Of a stretch of DNA of 64,000 nt, positions 49,611 to 61,282 are shown piece by piece (within the stretch, counting starts at the first letter, position 1; each line of letters opens with the position of its first letter). The notes below the pieces were generated by a model, which worked only from the letters and a program-made list of their open reading frames with translations, had not been told where the DNA came from and did not search any database. Source of the stretch: Pempheris klunzingeri (Eukaryota; Chordata; Actinopteri; Acropomatiformes; Pempheridae). The position numbers and the translations under genes are program-made. The DNA is taken from contig NC_092016.1 of NCBI RefSeq assembly GCF_042242105.1, positions 7,826,501 through 7,890,500 on the forward strand, written 5' to 3'.

Positions 49611-51374
49611 GTTTGAGGGCAAAATTCACACACAAAATGTCAGCTATTCAGATATGCAGGAAGCAGCCTCTCATTTGAGTTTCACCAGCAGTGTTTGACA
49701 GGGTCTCATAAGCTCAAGGGGTTCAAAATTTGCAGACCATGTAATCCTTTGCATTAAATTAAAACATGAAAGCCACCAAAATCTGACTAATAAGGTTTTC
49801 ATCCGAGAAGTGGTCTATAAAATAAATGCCACTGAGACCTGGTGACATCACAACCTAGCTGCTGCATCAGGGCAGTCGTACGTCATACACAAGTGCATGA
49901 TGGACCGCAGTGCACGATCATATCAGCACCACAGCTGCCAATCCTGACTTGGAAAAAGCACCTCAGATCATTATTTAGGTTAGTAAAAATAAATGAAGTG
50001 GCACCTAGTGTTGAGACAACAGCTGGGGGAGGAGCGCAGGCCGTGGGGCCTAAAGTAAACAAATGAGGAGACACATTAAAGTGGGATCACCGTCCTCAGA
50101 CACACTTAAACACACATGCCAAGGAGGATCATGCCAGGATATTAAGGCCAGGAGGCTTTTTTAGGTTGCCCGTTTCTTCATCAGCACTACAGCTGTTTTA
50201 TTAAACTCAGAGATCTTCAGCTGAGTTTCCAATCAATGTGTTTGTGCAATGTTTTGGGTGGGGGAGTATTACAATAACTAGCTGACTAATTAAAAGGATT
50301 TAAGCTGACATTCCTTGGCTCTTTATGAAAGCACGGGGATGTTTGACTACCAACAGATTCATATCCTGTTTTCTCTACATGCCAATTTGTTTAGGATGTG
50401 CACACAGTGCTTATACATTTTGAGAGAGTATCAGACAGACGTCAGCTCCACCTCTTCCTCTCGGCGGATGTGCAGGAGAAAAATGGAAACGGGAACGGAT
50501 GGTAGTACACGGCCCAGAAAATTATTCAGAAACTCATGAGTCAACACAAACAGAACTTTGTTTGTCGTTGACGGTTTTCCTGCCACTGTGAAACTAAGAG
50601 ACCTGTGAGTCCATTTAGGGCAACAAAAAGGAAAAAGCACACGTCACGTATAATCTCGAACATGTGTGTGTGTGTGTGGAGAGGCAGTATAGAGGTCTTA
50701 ATTGTGAGGCTGTGGTTGAGAAGGGGTCGAGGTGATCTGGTGAGTGAGTGAGTCAGTGTGTTGCAGGGAGTGAGTAAGACTCCCCGGCCAGTCCGGTTCC
50801 CTCCTCGCTCTTCCTCTGAGCCCCCTGATGTTCCACAGCGCTTCCTGTAAAGCGCCCGGCCAGCCAGCCAGCCGGCCATTCTCCCCATCTCTTTCTCTCA
50901 GACACACACGTGTATAAACAGATGTAGAAGTAGAAGCACACAGTGATAAAATAAACTCATGCCCACACAAACAAAACACCTACACACTAATAGACAGTCA
51001 GAAACACTTAGAGAGCAGACTGGATCAACTCAGAGCTACACTCACCACACGGTCTCCACAGACACACATGGCAGGTATGAAGTAGAAGGGTTGAGAATGT
51101 ATACATATTTTTGGATCAAATTTAAAGTGTTTTCCCCGAGAACTGTATTCCTGTCAGGTTGAAAGGAGTTGAGGCTTGTGAAAAAAGTATTTAAAATACA
51201 TTTTCTGCTGAAACCCTCGGTGTCGTTACTATGAATGCACATTAATGCAAACAAACAAAATATCACATTTTGATCAAACAGTGTTGGTAGGTAACAGTCA
51301 GTGGACAACATACTAAAACAATGAATTAGGAAATACATTTGGCAATGCACAGCTGGATTTTCTAACCATCTACT

Positions 51375-51750
51375 GCCAGACATTTGCTGGTTCAACCTCT
51401 TTAAAAAAAAATTGAGAACTTGGTGCTTTTCTGTTTTAAATAGCTGCAAACTGAAACAGTGTTGGGTTTCAGACTCAAACAACACTGGGGACTCCAAATA
51501 AGAAATTGAATGATTAATAAAAAAACAATTCCACCCTGACAATAGTTCTTACATGTGGAAAGCTGATTGTTGGTCTCATTATTCTACAGAATGGAAATAT
51601 TTCATTGTTGTGTTTATTTTGTTAAAGTCGATTTCTGTGCAAAATATTTATATTTTACTAACTTTTCTTAGTCTGCTGTGGAACTAAATTGAATATCTTT
51701 GATATTTTGGTTTAGATGAATCGATAATGAAAATAACAGTGAGTTGCAGA
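51375..51750 (-). repeat. Dispersed repeat, family A (reverse orientation)
   Basis: GCCAGACATTTGCTGGTTC, GGTGCTTTTCTGTTTTAAAT and the terminal GATAATGAAAATAACAGTG then AGTTGCAG place the family blocks in expected order. A 166-codon minus-strand frame across this copy is therefore not a gene. Confidence 0.65.
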
Positions 51751-52676
51751 AATATTTTCCATTAACTGATGCACAGTAACAGTCAAACCTTTGAACTCTG
51801 CGTGACTCTAAAAGAAAATCTGAACCAACACACTCAAGACGCCACACTGAAGTGAGTGTGAAATCGTTCATAATCAACTAGTTAGCAGCTCGGCTCTTGT
51901 GACGCTGTGAACGTTTTAGTAACCGGTTGCTTTCGAGGCTTATGTTAAAAACGACAGAATCCCTGAAAACGTGAAAAAGTGAGTTACAGAGGCAAAGCGA
52001 ATAACGTCAATCATAACTTGACAAAGTTAAATAAACAAGGCAACAGTTTTCCTCATGGTGCCAATTTGTGGTTGTGTATTTTGGCCACAAAAAAAAAATC
52101 CTTCTCAATTAGAGCTGCTCAATGAAAGCTACTTAATGAAAGCAGAGCTAAAATAATCTAAATACAACTGTTCTGAATTAAATCACACACATAAAAATTC
52201 AAATTAGTATAAATCTTTCTAGTGTACAATCCAATAAGCCCTAATCTTGATCACGAGCCGACCAGCTACTTGACAGTGTGCCAGTAGTTTCATTAAATTC
52301 ACAACGAAACAAAACTTTCTACAGTAAATCACAAAAAAATCACTCAAATTTGGAATTTCATTGTTTTTGTAAGCGTTTTTAAACTTGCTGCAACTCCAGC
52401 TCAGGGCCACTGTAGTTCTCTGAGAGGTTTGTGGAGGCCATAAACCATTAGTGCACTGCCCGGTGCCTCAGTCAAAGTGTCCAGGAGGTTAATTAACCTA
52501 AGCCATGCCTTAAAACAACCTCCCTCCACCTACTCCCCCATCACCCTCCACTCCCTCTACTCCCTCCCTCCCTCACTCGTACAGCCCAGGCCCTCATCCA
52601 CCCCCAGCGAGGCCCCTCTTCTCTGGATCAGCTCAACGGGATAATCCCCCAGCTGGTGCTGCGGTCAGGGGGTCAC

Positions 52677-52680
<4 letters not shown>

Positions 52681-52707
<27 letters not shown>

Positions 52708-52708
52708 T
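52681..52708. repeat. CA dinucleotide microsatellite
   Basis: 14 CA units; a shorter run follows at 52850. Confidence 0.95.
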
Positions 52709-53039
52709 GACCATACAAACACACTCATGGCATCAAATTTTGAGGAAAAAAAACCATCACAAAAAATGCTTAAACACGCACAATCAATTCATATGAAACA
52801 CAAAACACACATGCAATGTGGTAGTAAAACAATAAAGCCTTGCCTCGATACACACACACACACACTGACACACACCAGGAACAGAGGCAAACACCACAAG
52901 AAGCTGCAGGTAGCTGAGCCTCTTCACCTTTGCACTGCATTGCCATGTCCCAGACAGACCGTTGGGTAGCTAGGCTACGTGGGGCCTCAAGCGCCGAGGC
53001 CTGAACTCCTTACCCTGTGTGAGTGTATTCTGTTTTTTT

Positions 53040-53520
53040 TGGTATTTCAAGCTAGGCTGGCAGCATGGCTCGATGGATGGCAATGTCACCGAGGGTCCAA
53101 CAGTTTAGGTTGAGGCCACAATCTCTCAACAACTGTTAGATGGATTTCCATGGAATTCTGTGCAGAAATCTTTGGTCCTGAGCTGATGTATCCAGCTGAA
53201 TCTGATGTTCCTTTAGTGACACAAGCAGGTTGATGCTGACATTCATTCATATCCCACCTTAGGGTGAAATTTGTAATAACTTTGGTGATCCGTGGACCGT
53301 TTATCTAGCACCAACAGGTCAATATTTCACTCTGTCCAGTAGTTTAGTGACCAAATAACTGAAAAAGGAAGCCTCCGTTGTACTTTCTGTTGAATAGCAA
53401 TGCATGCTGACTCACTAAACTCAGTCAGTGACCATGGTGAAAAGTATGCCTGCTAAACATCAGCACGTCTGCTGTGCAGCATCCAAATGTAACTAAATTC
53501 CAAGGCAACCACCATAATTA
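53040..53520 (+). repeat. Dispersed repeat, family D
   Basis: Blocks CAACTGTTAGATGGATTTCC, GTAATAACTTTGGTGATCC, CATCTAGC-like text and CCTGCTAAACATCAGCACGT follow in order a repeat I recognise as abundant in teleosts. No protein-coding capacity seen. Confidence 0.65.
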
Positions 53521-54931
53521 TCGACAATCAAGTGCAAAGGTCAGAGTGTACAGTACTACAGGCTGATATTTGAGAAAATCTAGTGAGCAAAACCATAATT
53601 ATTTGAGTAGATTTGTGTTTGTGTGTCTTCAGAAAACAGCGCCTGCTCCCACTGATGTGTGTATGTATGTACATATGCCTTAGGGTGGATGTGCGTGTAT
53701 TTGGTGAGTGCGGGTGTGTGTGAGCATGTGTGTGTACTCAACTGGTCACAATCTCCACTAATCAGGCCGGGAATGTAAAAGCAGGAAACACGGTCTGAAA
53801 ATAAAGCAGCAGTATGGGATCAGGCTATGCAATGGAAAGTCGCAGTGAGAGTCGGTGGAGACAAATGGGTTTGTTTTGTTGGGATTTTGCTGTGAGCACG
53901 TGTTCTCTGGCACCGAGTCCCACTGGGCCGCACCAATGGGAGTCTTGAAGCTCTGCAAACCACACACTCACACACACATACAGTATATATACACACATGC
54001 ATATACAACACACTATGTTTGTTTTGCACCTGTGATTCATGTTTAAATGAACATGCAGAGTGCAAACACCTCCATCAAGCTAATATAGACATGAAAAAAC
54101 ACATATTATACATATATGTTTTACACATACACCCAATGACCTTAAAGGAGAGGGAACACTGGTAGAAACAAAGAAACAAAACTTGAAATGAATGCTTCTA
54201 CGTTCCCGTTGGATCTGTAAATAGGTGCTAACAAGTTTGCCATATCGACTTATTTAAAAGGTGATAATATGTCACGGCAGGTTTAAATTAAGAGAAACCG
54301 AGATCAAGCGTGCATACTGTAAAAATGCAGACTCTAAAATTATACAAAAACTTAAAATTTGTATATTTGTATATTTTCTTGCCATTACACAAACCCCATA
54401 GCTCCAACTTCTTATCTAAAGGCATCCAGAGAGGACAGAGGGTCTATCAGATCAGCCTCAGATAATACAACAGAAAGATCCATCAGACTGGCTGGAATCA
54501 ATGGACAACACAGTCGCACACACTGCACAGAGCTGTGGGTGCACAGTGCTGTTGGTAGAAATGGAGGGGATGGGAGGGGGGGGGGGGGGTGCAGAAAGTC
54601 TTTGTTCTACAAGGCTCATATCTGAGGCATTATTCGTTTCTCTCGTGCAAGCGGAGGAGGAATGATCGCTATGTGGGATGAGCACAGCAAAAAAAAAAAA
54701 GAAAAACTCCTCCGCTGGTGAGAGGACCTGTCTCAGGGCTACTCGACACACAAACACACACACTCTGACTCGCAAAACAAGGTTGAAACACAAATTTCCC
54801 TGCTTGCTCACACACCTTTTCTGTACCTCTCTTCTTACTTGTTCCACTCATTCACCCACACAAACACATAAACATCCACCTCTAGGCCCAGTCACATCCA
54901 CCCACACAAAAACACACATCGACATACAGGT

Positions 54932-54972
<41 letters not shown>
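54932..54972. repeat. CA dinucleotide microsatellite
   Basis: About 20 CA units in tead4 intron 1. Confidence 0.96.
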
Positions 54973-54974
<2 letters not shown>

Positions 54975-55235
54975 TGCTACCGCAGTGCAAACAGAACAAC
55001 CTTAGAGTTCACATTACAATATAATTCATCTGTCGGAGACAATAGTGAACCCAAAGCCTTGAGAACAAAAAGGGCCAAGGCCTGGAAAAAACCCAAACTC
55101 CTCTGGCTGTCAGACACTTCAGAGGAGGCTTTGACAGGTGTGTCCCCCCCACCCCCCCGTCACACTGTCACCCTGCTCCATTCCACCTGTTGCCCCTCTG
55201 GAAAACCTCCTCTCAGCTGCCCTGCGGGACACCAC

Positions 55236-55236
<1 letters not shown>

Positions 55237-55281
<45 letters not shown>
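55237..55281. repeat. CA dinucleotide microsatellite
   Basis: About 22 CA units, 260 bp from the preceding CA tract. Confidence 0.96.
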
Positions 55282-55282
<1 letters not shown>

Positions 55283-56129
55283 AGAAAGCCCTTCGGCCAT
55301 CTCAAACCCTGACTGAAAATATTCACTTGCACGCTGACTTTTCAACTCTGCAGTTATACAGAGGATCTATTGAAATGTATCGTACAATACAAAGTCTATG
55401 ACACACAGGCGTGCAGTGTTCACACAGTAATACACAAGATGGAATCTGGAAGACGTTGCAGAAGCACATGTGGTAAAGTTGAGTATCATGTTGAGTCTGT
55501 CAAAAGACCTAAAAGTAAGTAAAGGTGAACAGGTCGACAGAAAAATATTCTGCAACAATTTTGATTAGCAATTCATCTTTTAAGTAAAAAAATCACTGGT
55601 TTCAGTTTGGCTTTTCTCTGTCCTCTATACTAGTAAAGTTAATATATTTGAATATATGCCACTCGATGCTATTTGAATACATCACCTTTGTTTTAGAAAC
55701 TTGCAACAGGCATTTTTTTTTACTATTTCATTACATTTTATAGACCAAACAGTTCAGACATCAATTGAGAAAATAATCACATTAGCACATGAAATGTCTT
55801 CTGAAATAACACGATATGGCTGAATCATAGCTGTAAAATCATACTAACAATTCAAGTTTTGTGCAACTATAGCATCATTTAAACATTTTATTTACAGTTA
55901 CGGGGTTTCTAATTTTCCAATCCTGCTTTTTGACCCTTCAGAGTCTCAGACCGCCCGTCAGCGTCAAAGACACAAACACAAAGAAAGCAAGCTAAACAGT
56001 TTTAATGGGAAACACAAAAGGTAAAATGAAAAGTAGTAAAAAACAGCCGTTTTATCCCAAGACTCTGGAGGGTTAAGACAACTGTATGAAGTATATCAAT
56101 AAGCTCAGAACCCACAAGCACCCATAACA

Positions 56130-56700
56130 TCACTTATGTCTCATTTCCACCAGGAGAGACAGATATTCACGTATTTTAACAAAGCAGGTATCAGTAACAC
56201 CATGTAATAGAAAAATACTCTGAAAGATAAGTCCTGCATTCTCGGTCTTACACAAGTGAAAGTACAGACGCATCATTAGAAAGATCTAGTGAAAGTATCA
56301 AAAGTAAAAGTAGTCATTATGCAGCAGAACGCCCCCAGTCAGATTTATATTACTATAGATAATAATCAATGATTATTGTTGATGATGCACAACAGTGTAA
56401 ACAGAGTTTTGATAATGTACTTGGCTGAGGTGGAGCTATTTTAACCACCCTCTTTACTGTTGGGCAGATTAATCTACAAAAAAAAGCAGTGTATTTCATA
56501 AGATGATCACATGTTTCTTGTACAAGATCTTAAGTAACTAGTTGAGGGTTAGACGCACAATATCTCCCCCTGAAATGTTGTGCAGCGGAGGTGGTAAGTG
56601 ATATTAAGTTGAAATATTCAGCACATTTACCTCCTCTTATTTAGTTGCTTTACACTCTGAACAGTTGCTGCACATGCCTTTATAGCAGCAATAAACAGCA
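56130..56700 (-). repeat. Dispersed repeat, family B (reverse orientation, degraded)
   Basis: AGTAAAAGTAGTCATTATGC and ACAATATCTCCCCCTGAAAT, then GCAGCGGAGGTGGTAAGTG, parallel the 17.3-kb copy. Ends are uncertain. Confidence 0.55.
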
Positions 56701-56724
56701 TACGCTACACACTACGCGATCCGA

Positions 56725-57497
56725 TGGTGGAAGGTAACTAAGTACATTTACTCAAGTACTTTTGCATTACTTGAGCATTTCCAGTTTTTGCTGCTGTGTT
56801 GATATTCCACTTCACCGAAAGGCATTTGACACTTACAGTCAGCAGATTCAGATTTGGAAAACAAATCATATGATCGATTCACAAAATGTGATGCAACAAT
56901 CGACAGAAAGGTTTATAGTGCAAATGAGTCAAAGCAACGCTTACACTTTGATCAATGAATACAATGAATTAACAAATAACATTTGCAGAGTGATAACGCA
57001 GCGTCTAGGAAGGGAACGTTCTGCATGCGGGACTTTATTTTGTTGATGAAGCATATGCACTAAGTGATGGAAAATAACTTAGCTGCTTTTCTTGAGTATT
57101 TTCATTTATTGCTCCTCTTCGCCTCTATTGCAGAGAGACATGCACTTTGTACTGCGCTTTATCTGTCTGACAGCTGGAGTTATTAGCTGACAGATGTTAA
57201 AACCAAAAGTAAATGATATAATTACAGCAGGAATCAGCTCCACCTCAGCTGGCTGCAACATTAAAACGCTGCTCTGCTGTTAATGCATCAGTAATAAAAA
57301 AATAATCATGCAGCAGGCTGATATAATAATATGACTGACTGAGCCTTTGCCTGCATACTGAGTACATATTTATACTTTTCAGTATTAAAAGGTAGTTTTT
57401 TGTGTTCAATGCTCCACTTTTAGTTGTAATGGAGTACTTTTACACTGTGGCACTACAACTTTTACTCATGCAAAGGATCTCAGTACTGCTTCCTAGA
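56725..57497 (+). repeat. Dispersed repeat, family B (forward orientation)
   Basis: The left end reads GGTGGAAGGTAACTAAGTAC and ATTTACTCAAGTACTTTTGC. The right end reads GAGTACTTTTACACTGTGGC and ACTCATGCAAAGGATCTCAG. These are the two ends of a repeat known to me from many fish genomes. It lies head-to-head with the degraded copy to its left. Confidence 0.65.
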
Positions 57498-57628
57498 CAG
57501 GTGATGTCATGTGTCATTTAAAAAGGTGTTTTAAGCATCTAACAAGACAATAAAAGCAGATCATAGACTGAGAAATATAAAAGGCAACAGTAACAGCCAC
57601 AACACCGCCGTGTCAGACCACCTCCAGT

Positions 57629-57631
<3 letters not shown>

Positions 57632-57664
<33 letters not shown>
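57632..57664. repeat. CA dinucleotide microsatellite
   Basis: 16 CA units about 450 bp from the probable first exon of tead4. Confidence 0.96.
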
Positions 57665-57666
<2 letters not shown>

Positions 57667-58114
57667 CTGAATAAAAGCCGCTGGTTAATAAATACACAGT
57701 TTGAATGCTCTCACTTTCCCGGTGTAAAACTTTACCCAGACAGGCGCTAATGTTTGACTGCACGGCTGTGACGTGATTCCCTCAACGACAACAACACAAA
57801 AAAAAAAAAACAGAAAAAAGAAAAAAGTTCCGGCTGAAGCACAGGAAGTCAAACACACACACACACGCTCCAGCGCTGGAATTAAAGAAAAAAAAATGTA
57901 GGAATTTGAGCGAAGAAATGCGAGATATTTGAGGAATGTTGTGTCGGACAGTGAGTGAGAATGATTCAGGAGGGAAAGCAGCGTGAAGCGACTCCACTTT
58001 GCGCAAAATATCCAAGAACCTCAAAGTTTACAGTCCGACAGAAGACGCAGTTAAATCTGAACATGAGAGAAAAGATTTTTTTTTAAAAATGATAAAACAC
58101 TTGCAGGAGCTTAC

Positions 58115-58320
58115 CTGGAGGGACTCTGTTAGCAGACTGACAGGCAGGCAGGTGGAGCAATATTCTGTTTTTTTTTTTTTTCCTTCTTCTTCTTTTAAAT
58201 GTCTCTGAGGTTTTTTTTTTCCTCTGTTGTGTGTTTTTTTTGTTTTTCTTTGCTTTCTGCTGCCTCGTCTCCTTCCTGGAGCCGTTTGTTTGAAGCGAGA
58301 GGAGGGCAGGAATTTCAGGA
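58115..58320 (-). other. Probable non-coding first exon of tead4
   Basis: On the minus strand a CCCTCCAG|GTAAGC donor ends at 58115, about 9 kb upstream of the first coding exon's acceptor, in a GC-richer purine/pyrimidine-skewed region typical of promoters. No ATG opens a frame that must join the next exon. The right boundary (transcription start) is a guess. Confidence 0.35.
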
Positions 58321-58370
58321 ATTAGCCGTGGTATGACATGAAGCCTGGAAAAAGCCAGAGAAAAAGACCA

Positions 58371-58560
58371 AGGGAGAGAGGGGAGGGGAGGGGAGGAGAG
58401 GGGAGGGGAGGGAGGCAGGTCTGACCGGTCAACGCGTAATGACGAAGGGGTGGAGAGGAGCAGGAGGAGGAAGAGGAGGAGGAGGAGGAGGAGGAGGGCT
58501 CCAAAAAGGAAAGGAAAGGGTGGTGTGAGGAGGGAGGGAGGGAGGGAGGGGGGGGACTAA
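58371..58560. repeat. Purine-rich (GGGGA / GGA / GGGA) tandem tracts
   Basis: Three near-continuous purine arrays: GGGGA-type at 58378-58417, GGA at 58461-58497 and GGGA with a G run at 58531-58556. Mirror-symmetric purine tracts can form triplex DNA. They sit just upstream of the probable tead4 first exon. Confidence 0.85.
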
Positions 58561-61250
58561 AGGAAATAGCATTGAGAATAAAAACTACTGTCAAAGCCTG
58601 AGGAAACTGTCAGAGGTCTGAAAGACAAACACATGACAGCACTTCTTCATAATGACTTAGAATGAGTGCACTCAACAATTATGGAAAAGAAGCAGAATTA
58701 GAGAAACTTTTATCTGGTGGGAATAAAGTTTATTCCATTTGAATAATTGTCCAACTTTGGCCCAGATGAGGACTTAATTAGGTACTAATTGTACAAGACG
58801 TTGGCTACAGGGTCTACTTTTTGTTCGTTATCCAAACTAAATATTGGACCAAAGGCTTGTTGCTCCAAGATCATTCATATTTTTTCCACTTTTCTGAAGT
58901 TATACCACTTCACCCCCCAGCAGATGACGCCAGCTTTAGCGTTGGTGTTAAGTATGTAAGAGAAGACTTTCAAACTTCATGTCACAATATTTTTATTTAT
59001 TCAATTTATTATTCACTACGTCACATGATGTTAAAAATGTAGAAAGCAATGCAATTGTTTGCCGTACCCTGTTACAGCCTCCTGTTTTAGTGCTTACTGA
59101 GAAGATCGAGTTAAATATAAATGAAATGAAATGAAGGTTTTTGAAACATCTTAAGGGGAAGGCCACCTATGACTGTGTTTCTATCCAGTCCCAGTTTTCA
59201 TCTAACCTTCGCTTCTATTCTCACATACGCAGACAAAAGGAACGATGCTTTTGGACTTGGGCATGTTGTGTAAGTCATTTAAGGCCTGGGGGGCCTAAAT
59301 TGTGAGAGATGTGATTCTGAACTTTGGAACCTGAGAGGAAACACATGATGCAGGAAAACATGAAGTGGGTCACAGAGTCCTCCAGTGGATGCTGTGGGTA
59401 CGGCATGGGGCTGGATCATTGGCGGTGACACCACACACTAAAAGAATTTAAAAAATGTTTTACTGTGGTTATGAGGCGGCTAATTAATCATCTTCGTCGC
59501 AGAATGTAAGCAGCTATGTGCCAATATACCACATTTATCGCACTAAAAGTTGCTTCTACACCAGTTGCACTCAGCTGGAGGTGCAGCCCTGCTCAGGAAC
59601 AACCATTGTGCTGAGATAAATTGAGATAAATGTTCGTGCGGTACAGGGCGGCCTGTTCCATGCAGATTTACTGCTGTGCCACAGGCTTTCCACATCTTAA
59701 TGGCTTATTTAACTGTACTCCGGGGCAGGGTACAGGTGTATTTATACTACAATCAATCAATTACTACATACAGGTGATCTACATTTAACTAATTCTTTGT
59801 CTTTTAAAGACCAACTGACAGCAGCAGTGATCATTTAGGTGTGTCATGTTTAAAGGAAGAGCAGAGTATTTTATATCTGTGGCTAAAACCATACACTCCT
59901 ACATTATTCTTCTTTTCTCTGTAAGGAAACCTAATGAGGGAGCAGCATGAGGAGACAGCGCCCCCTGGAGCTGGAAGGTACTCAAGTGTCTTGCTGAGGA
60001 ACACATAAAGGGGCATTCCACTGATTTTACATGTCCACTTACTAGTCCTAGAGAGGGTTACTCAGTCTGTGTAAACTGTGTCCTCGGTGAGTCAGGAAGA
60101 GCCTTTATTCAAAAGACATCATTGAGATGCTAATGAGGTGAATTTCGGGAAGTGATCACACTGTAGCTCCCCAGCAACTGCAGCTGGTCTCACTTATCAT
60201 CACCGTTACAAGGTGACAAAACACAAACAGTTAAAACATTGTATGAAACGAGTCACTCGTCTAATTCAAAAACTCAAATCATTTTATTTATAAAGTTTCA
60301 TTGCATTCTCAATCAAGTTTAAGGCAAAACTAGTTGCTTTTGTGAAACACATTGATACTGATTGGCCTAAGACACACATCTTCCTTCAACATCGAGTCAA
60401 TCCAAACCCTGTGACTCAAACCCACATGAGAAATGTCTTCACATTGATTTTCTTCTCCTCTTTACATTTTCTTCAGTCTTTCCTTCGGTGCTCATTCCTT
60501 TTCCGATAAAAGTTAATTTACTTATAACAGTGGTACATTTACCCAACAACCCAAAGTGGTCTACAAACAGTCTGGACTAGACTCTGTTAAATAAAGCCTA
60601 TTACAAACTACAGGAGATTTATTTGCACTCTTTTGAAGGAAATAAAAAAAAAAAGAAAAAAGATTAAGTTTGTCTAAAAAGAATATAAATTAACTTAAAA
60701 GCCTCCTGTTGATAAAGAAGTTGTACTATTGTATTTATAAAAGCTTCTATAGAAAATACTTGGAATGTATAAGGAAGTATTGTACAAAATAGGGCCTTCG
60801 GTGACCTTCTTACAGGCTTATTGGGTGAAGTCAGTGACCGAAAAAGGGAGAACAATGTTCCTAAAAACATTCACACTGTGCCGTGCTGTACAGTAATACA
60901 CTGCAGGGATTGACTGTAATCAGTAAAACATCAAAACCTGGGGAAATGTCCGGCTAAACACTGTTAGACATTTGCTTTATCGTGCAGGAGGGGAGTTTTG
61001 GTCCAAGCTGAGTAAACCCTTCACAACACTAATAGAATGACTGGCTATTGAAGCTGGGAGCTAACCGCTAACTTTTCCCAGATTCCCCCATTTTCACAAA
61101 CTATGAGTCCAGTTCGCTTCTTCCTTTGTTCAGACACATCTCCATCTCTATGTTCTCCGCATCCAGAGATTGTGTCCTCTTCTTTTTTTTTTACTGCACA
61201 CCTCCTCATGCCTTTTCCTACTTTCGCAGGTGACGTCCTGACTCCAGGCA
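58561..61250. other. Intergenic region and DENND2-type gene 3'UTR
   Basis: Contains the upstream flank of tead4 and, from about 60.28 kb rightward, the likely 3'UTR of the DENND2 gene (minus strand). No other gene or strong repeat recognised; an A-rich run lies at 60640-60662. Confidence 0.55.
60283..60288 (-). terminator. Candidate polyadenylation signal of the DENND2-type gene
   Basis: AATAAA on the minus strand, 960 bp past the stop codon. A second lies at 60618-60623, 630 bp past the stop. Confidence 0.4.
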
Positions 61251-61282
61251 TCATTTCTTCGAAAGGAATTTCATCTTGCTTC
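61251..61282 (-). CDS. dennd2b: dennd2-type terminal exon
   Basis: 32 bp coding: SKMKFLSKK and TGA at 61251-61253. Acceptor TTTTTTCAG. The short basic end fits the family. Confidence 0.9.

Larger units (their letters stand above)
49138..58114 (-). other. tead4 intron 1 (between the probable non-coding first exon and first coding exon)
   Basis: 9 kb, densely filled with repeats: family A copies at 49430 and 51375, a GTCCAACAGTTTAGG-type element at 53040, family B copies at 56130-57497, and five CA tracts. No coding exon recognised. A 212-codon frame at 54678-55316 is produced mainly by CA repeats read as Thr-His. Confidence 0.5.

Noticed and set aside
51042-51542. 166-codon minus-strand open frame
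   Set aside because: Much of it overlaps a family A repeat, whose internal words are visible in the DNA; the frame is incidental.
54678-55316. 212-codon plus-strand open frame
   Set aside because: Most of its length is CA microsatellite read as Thr-His, with low-complexity joins; no domain and no splice context. It lies in tead4 intron 1.
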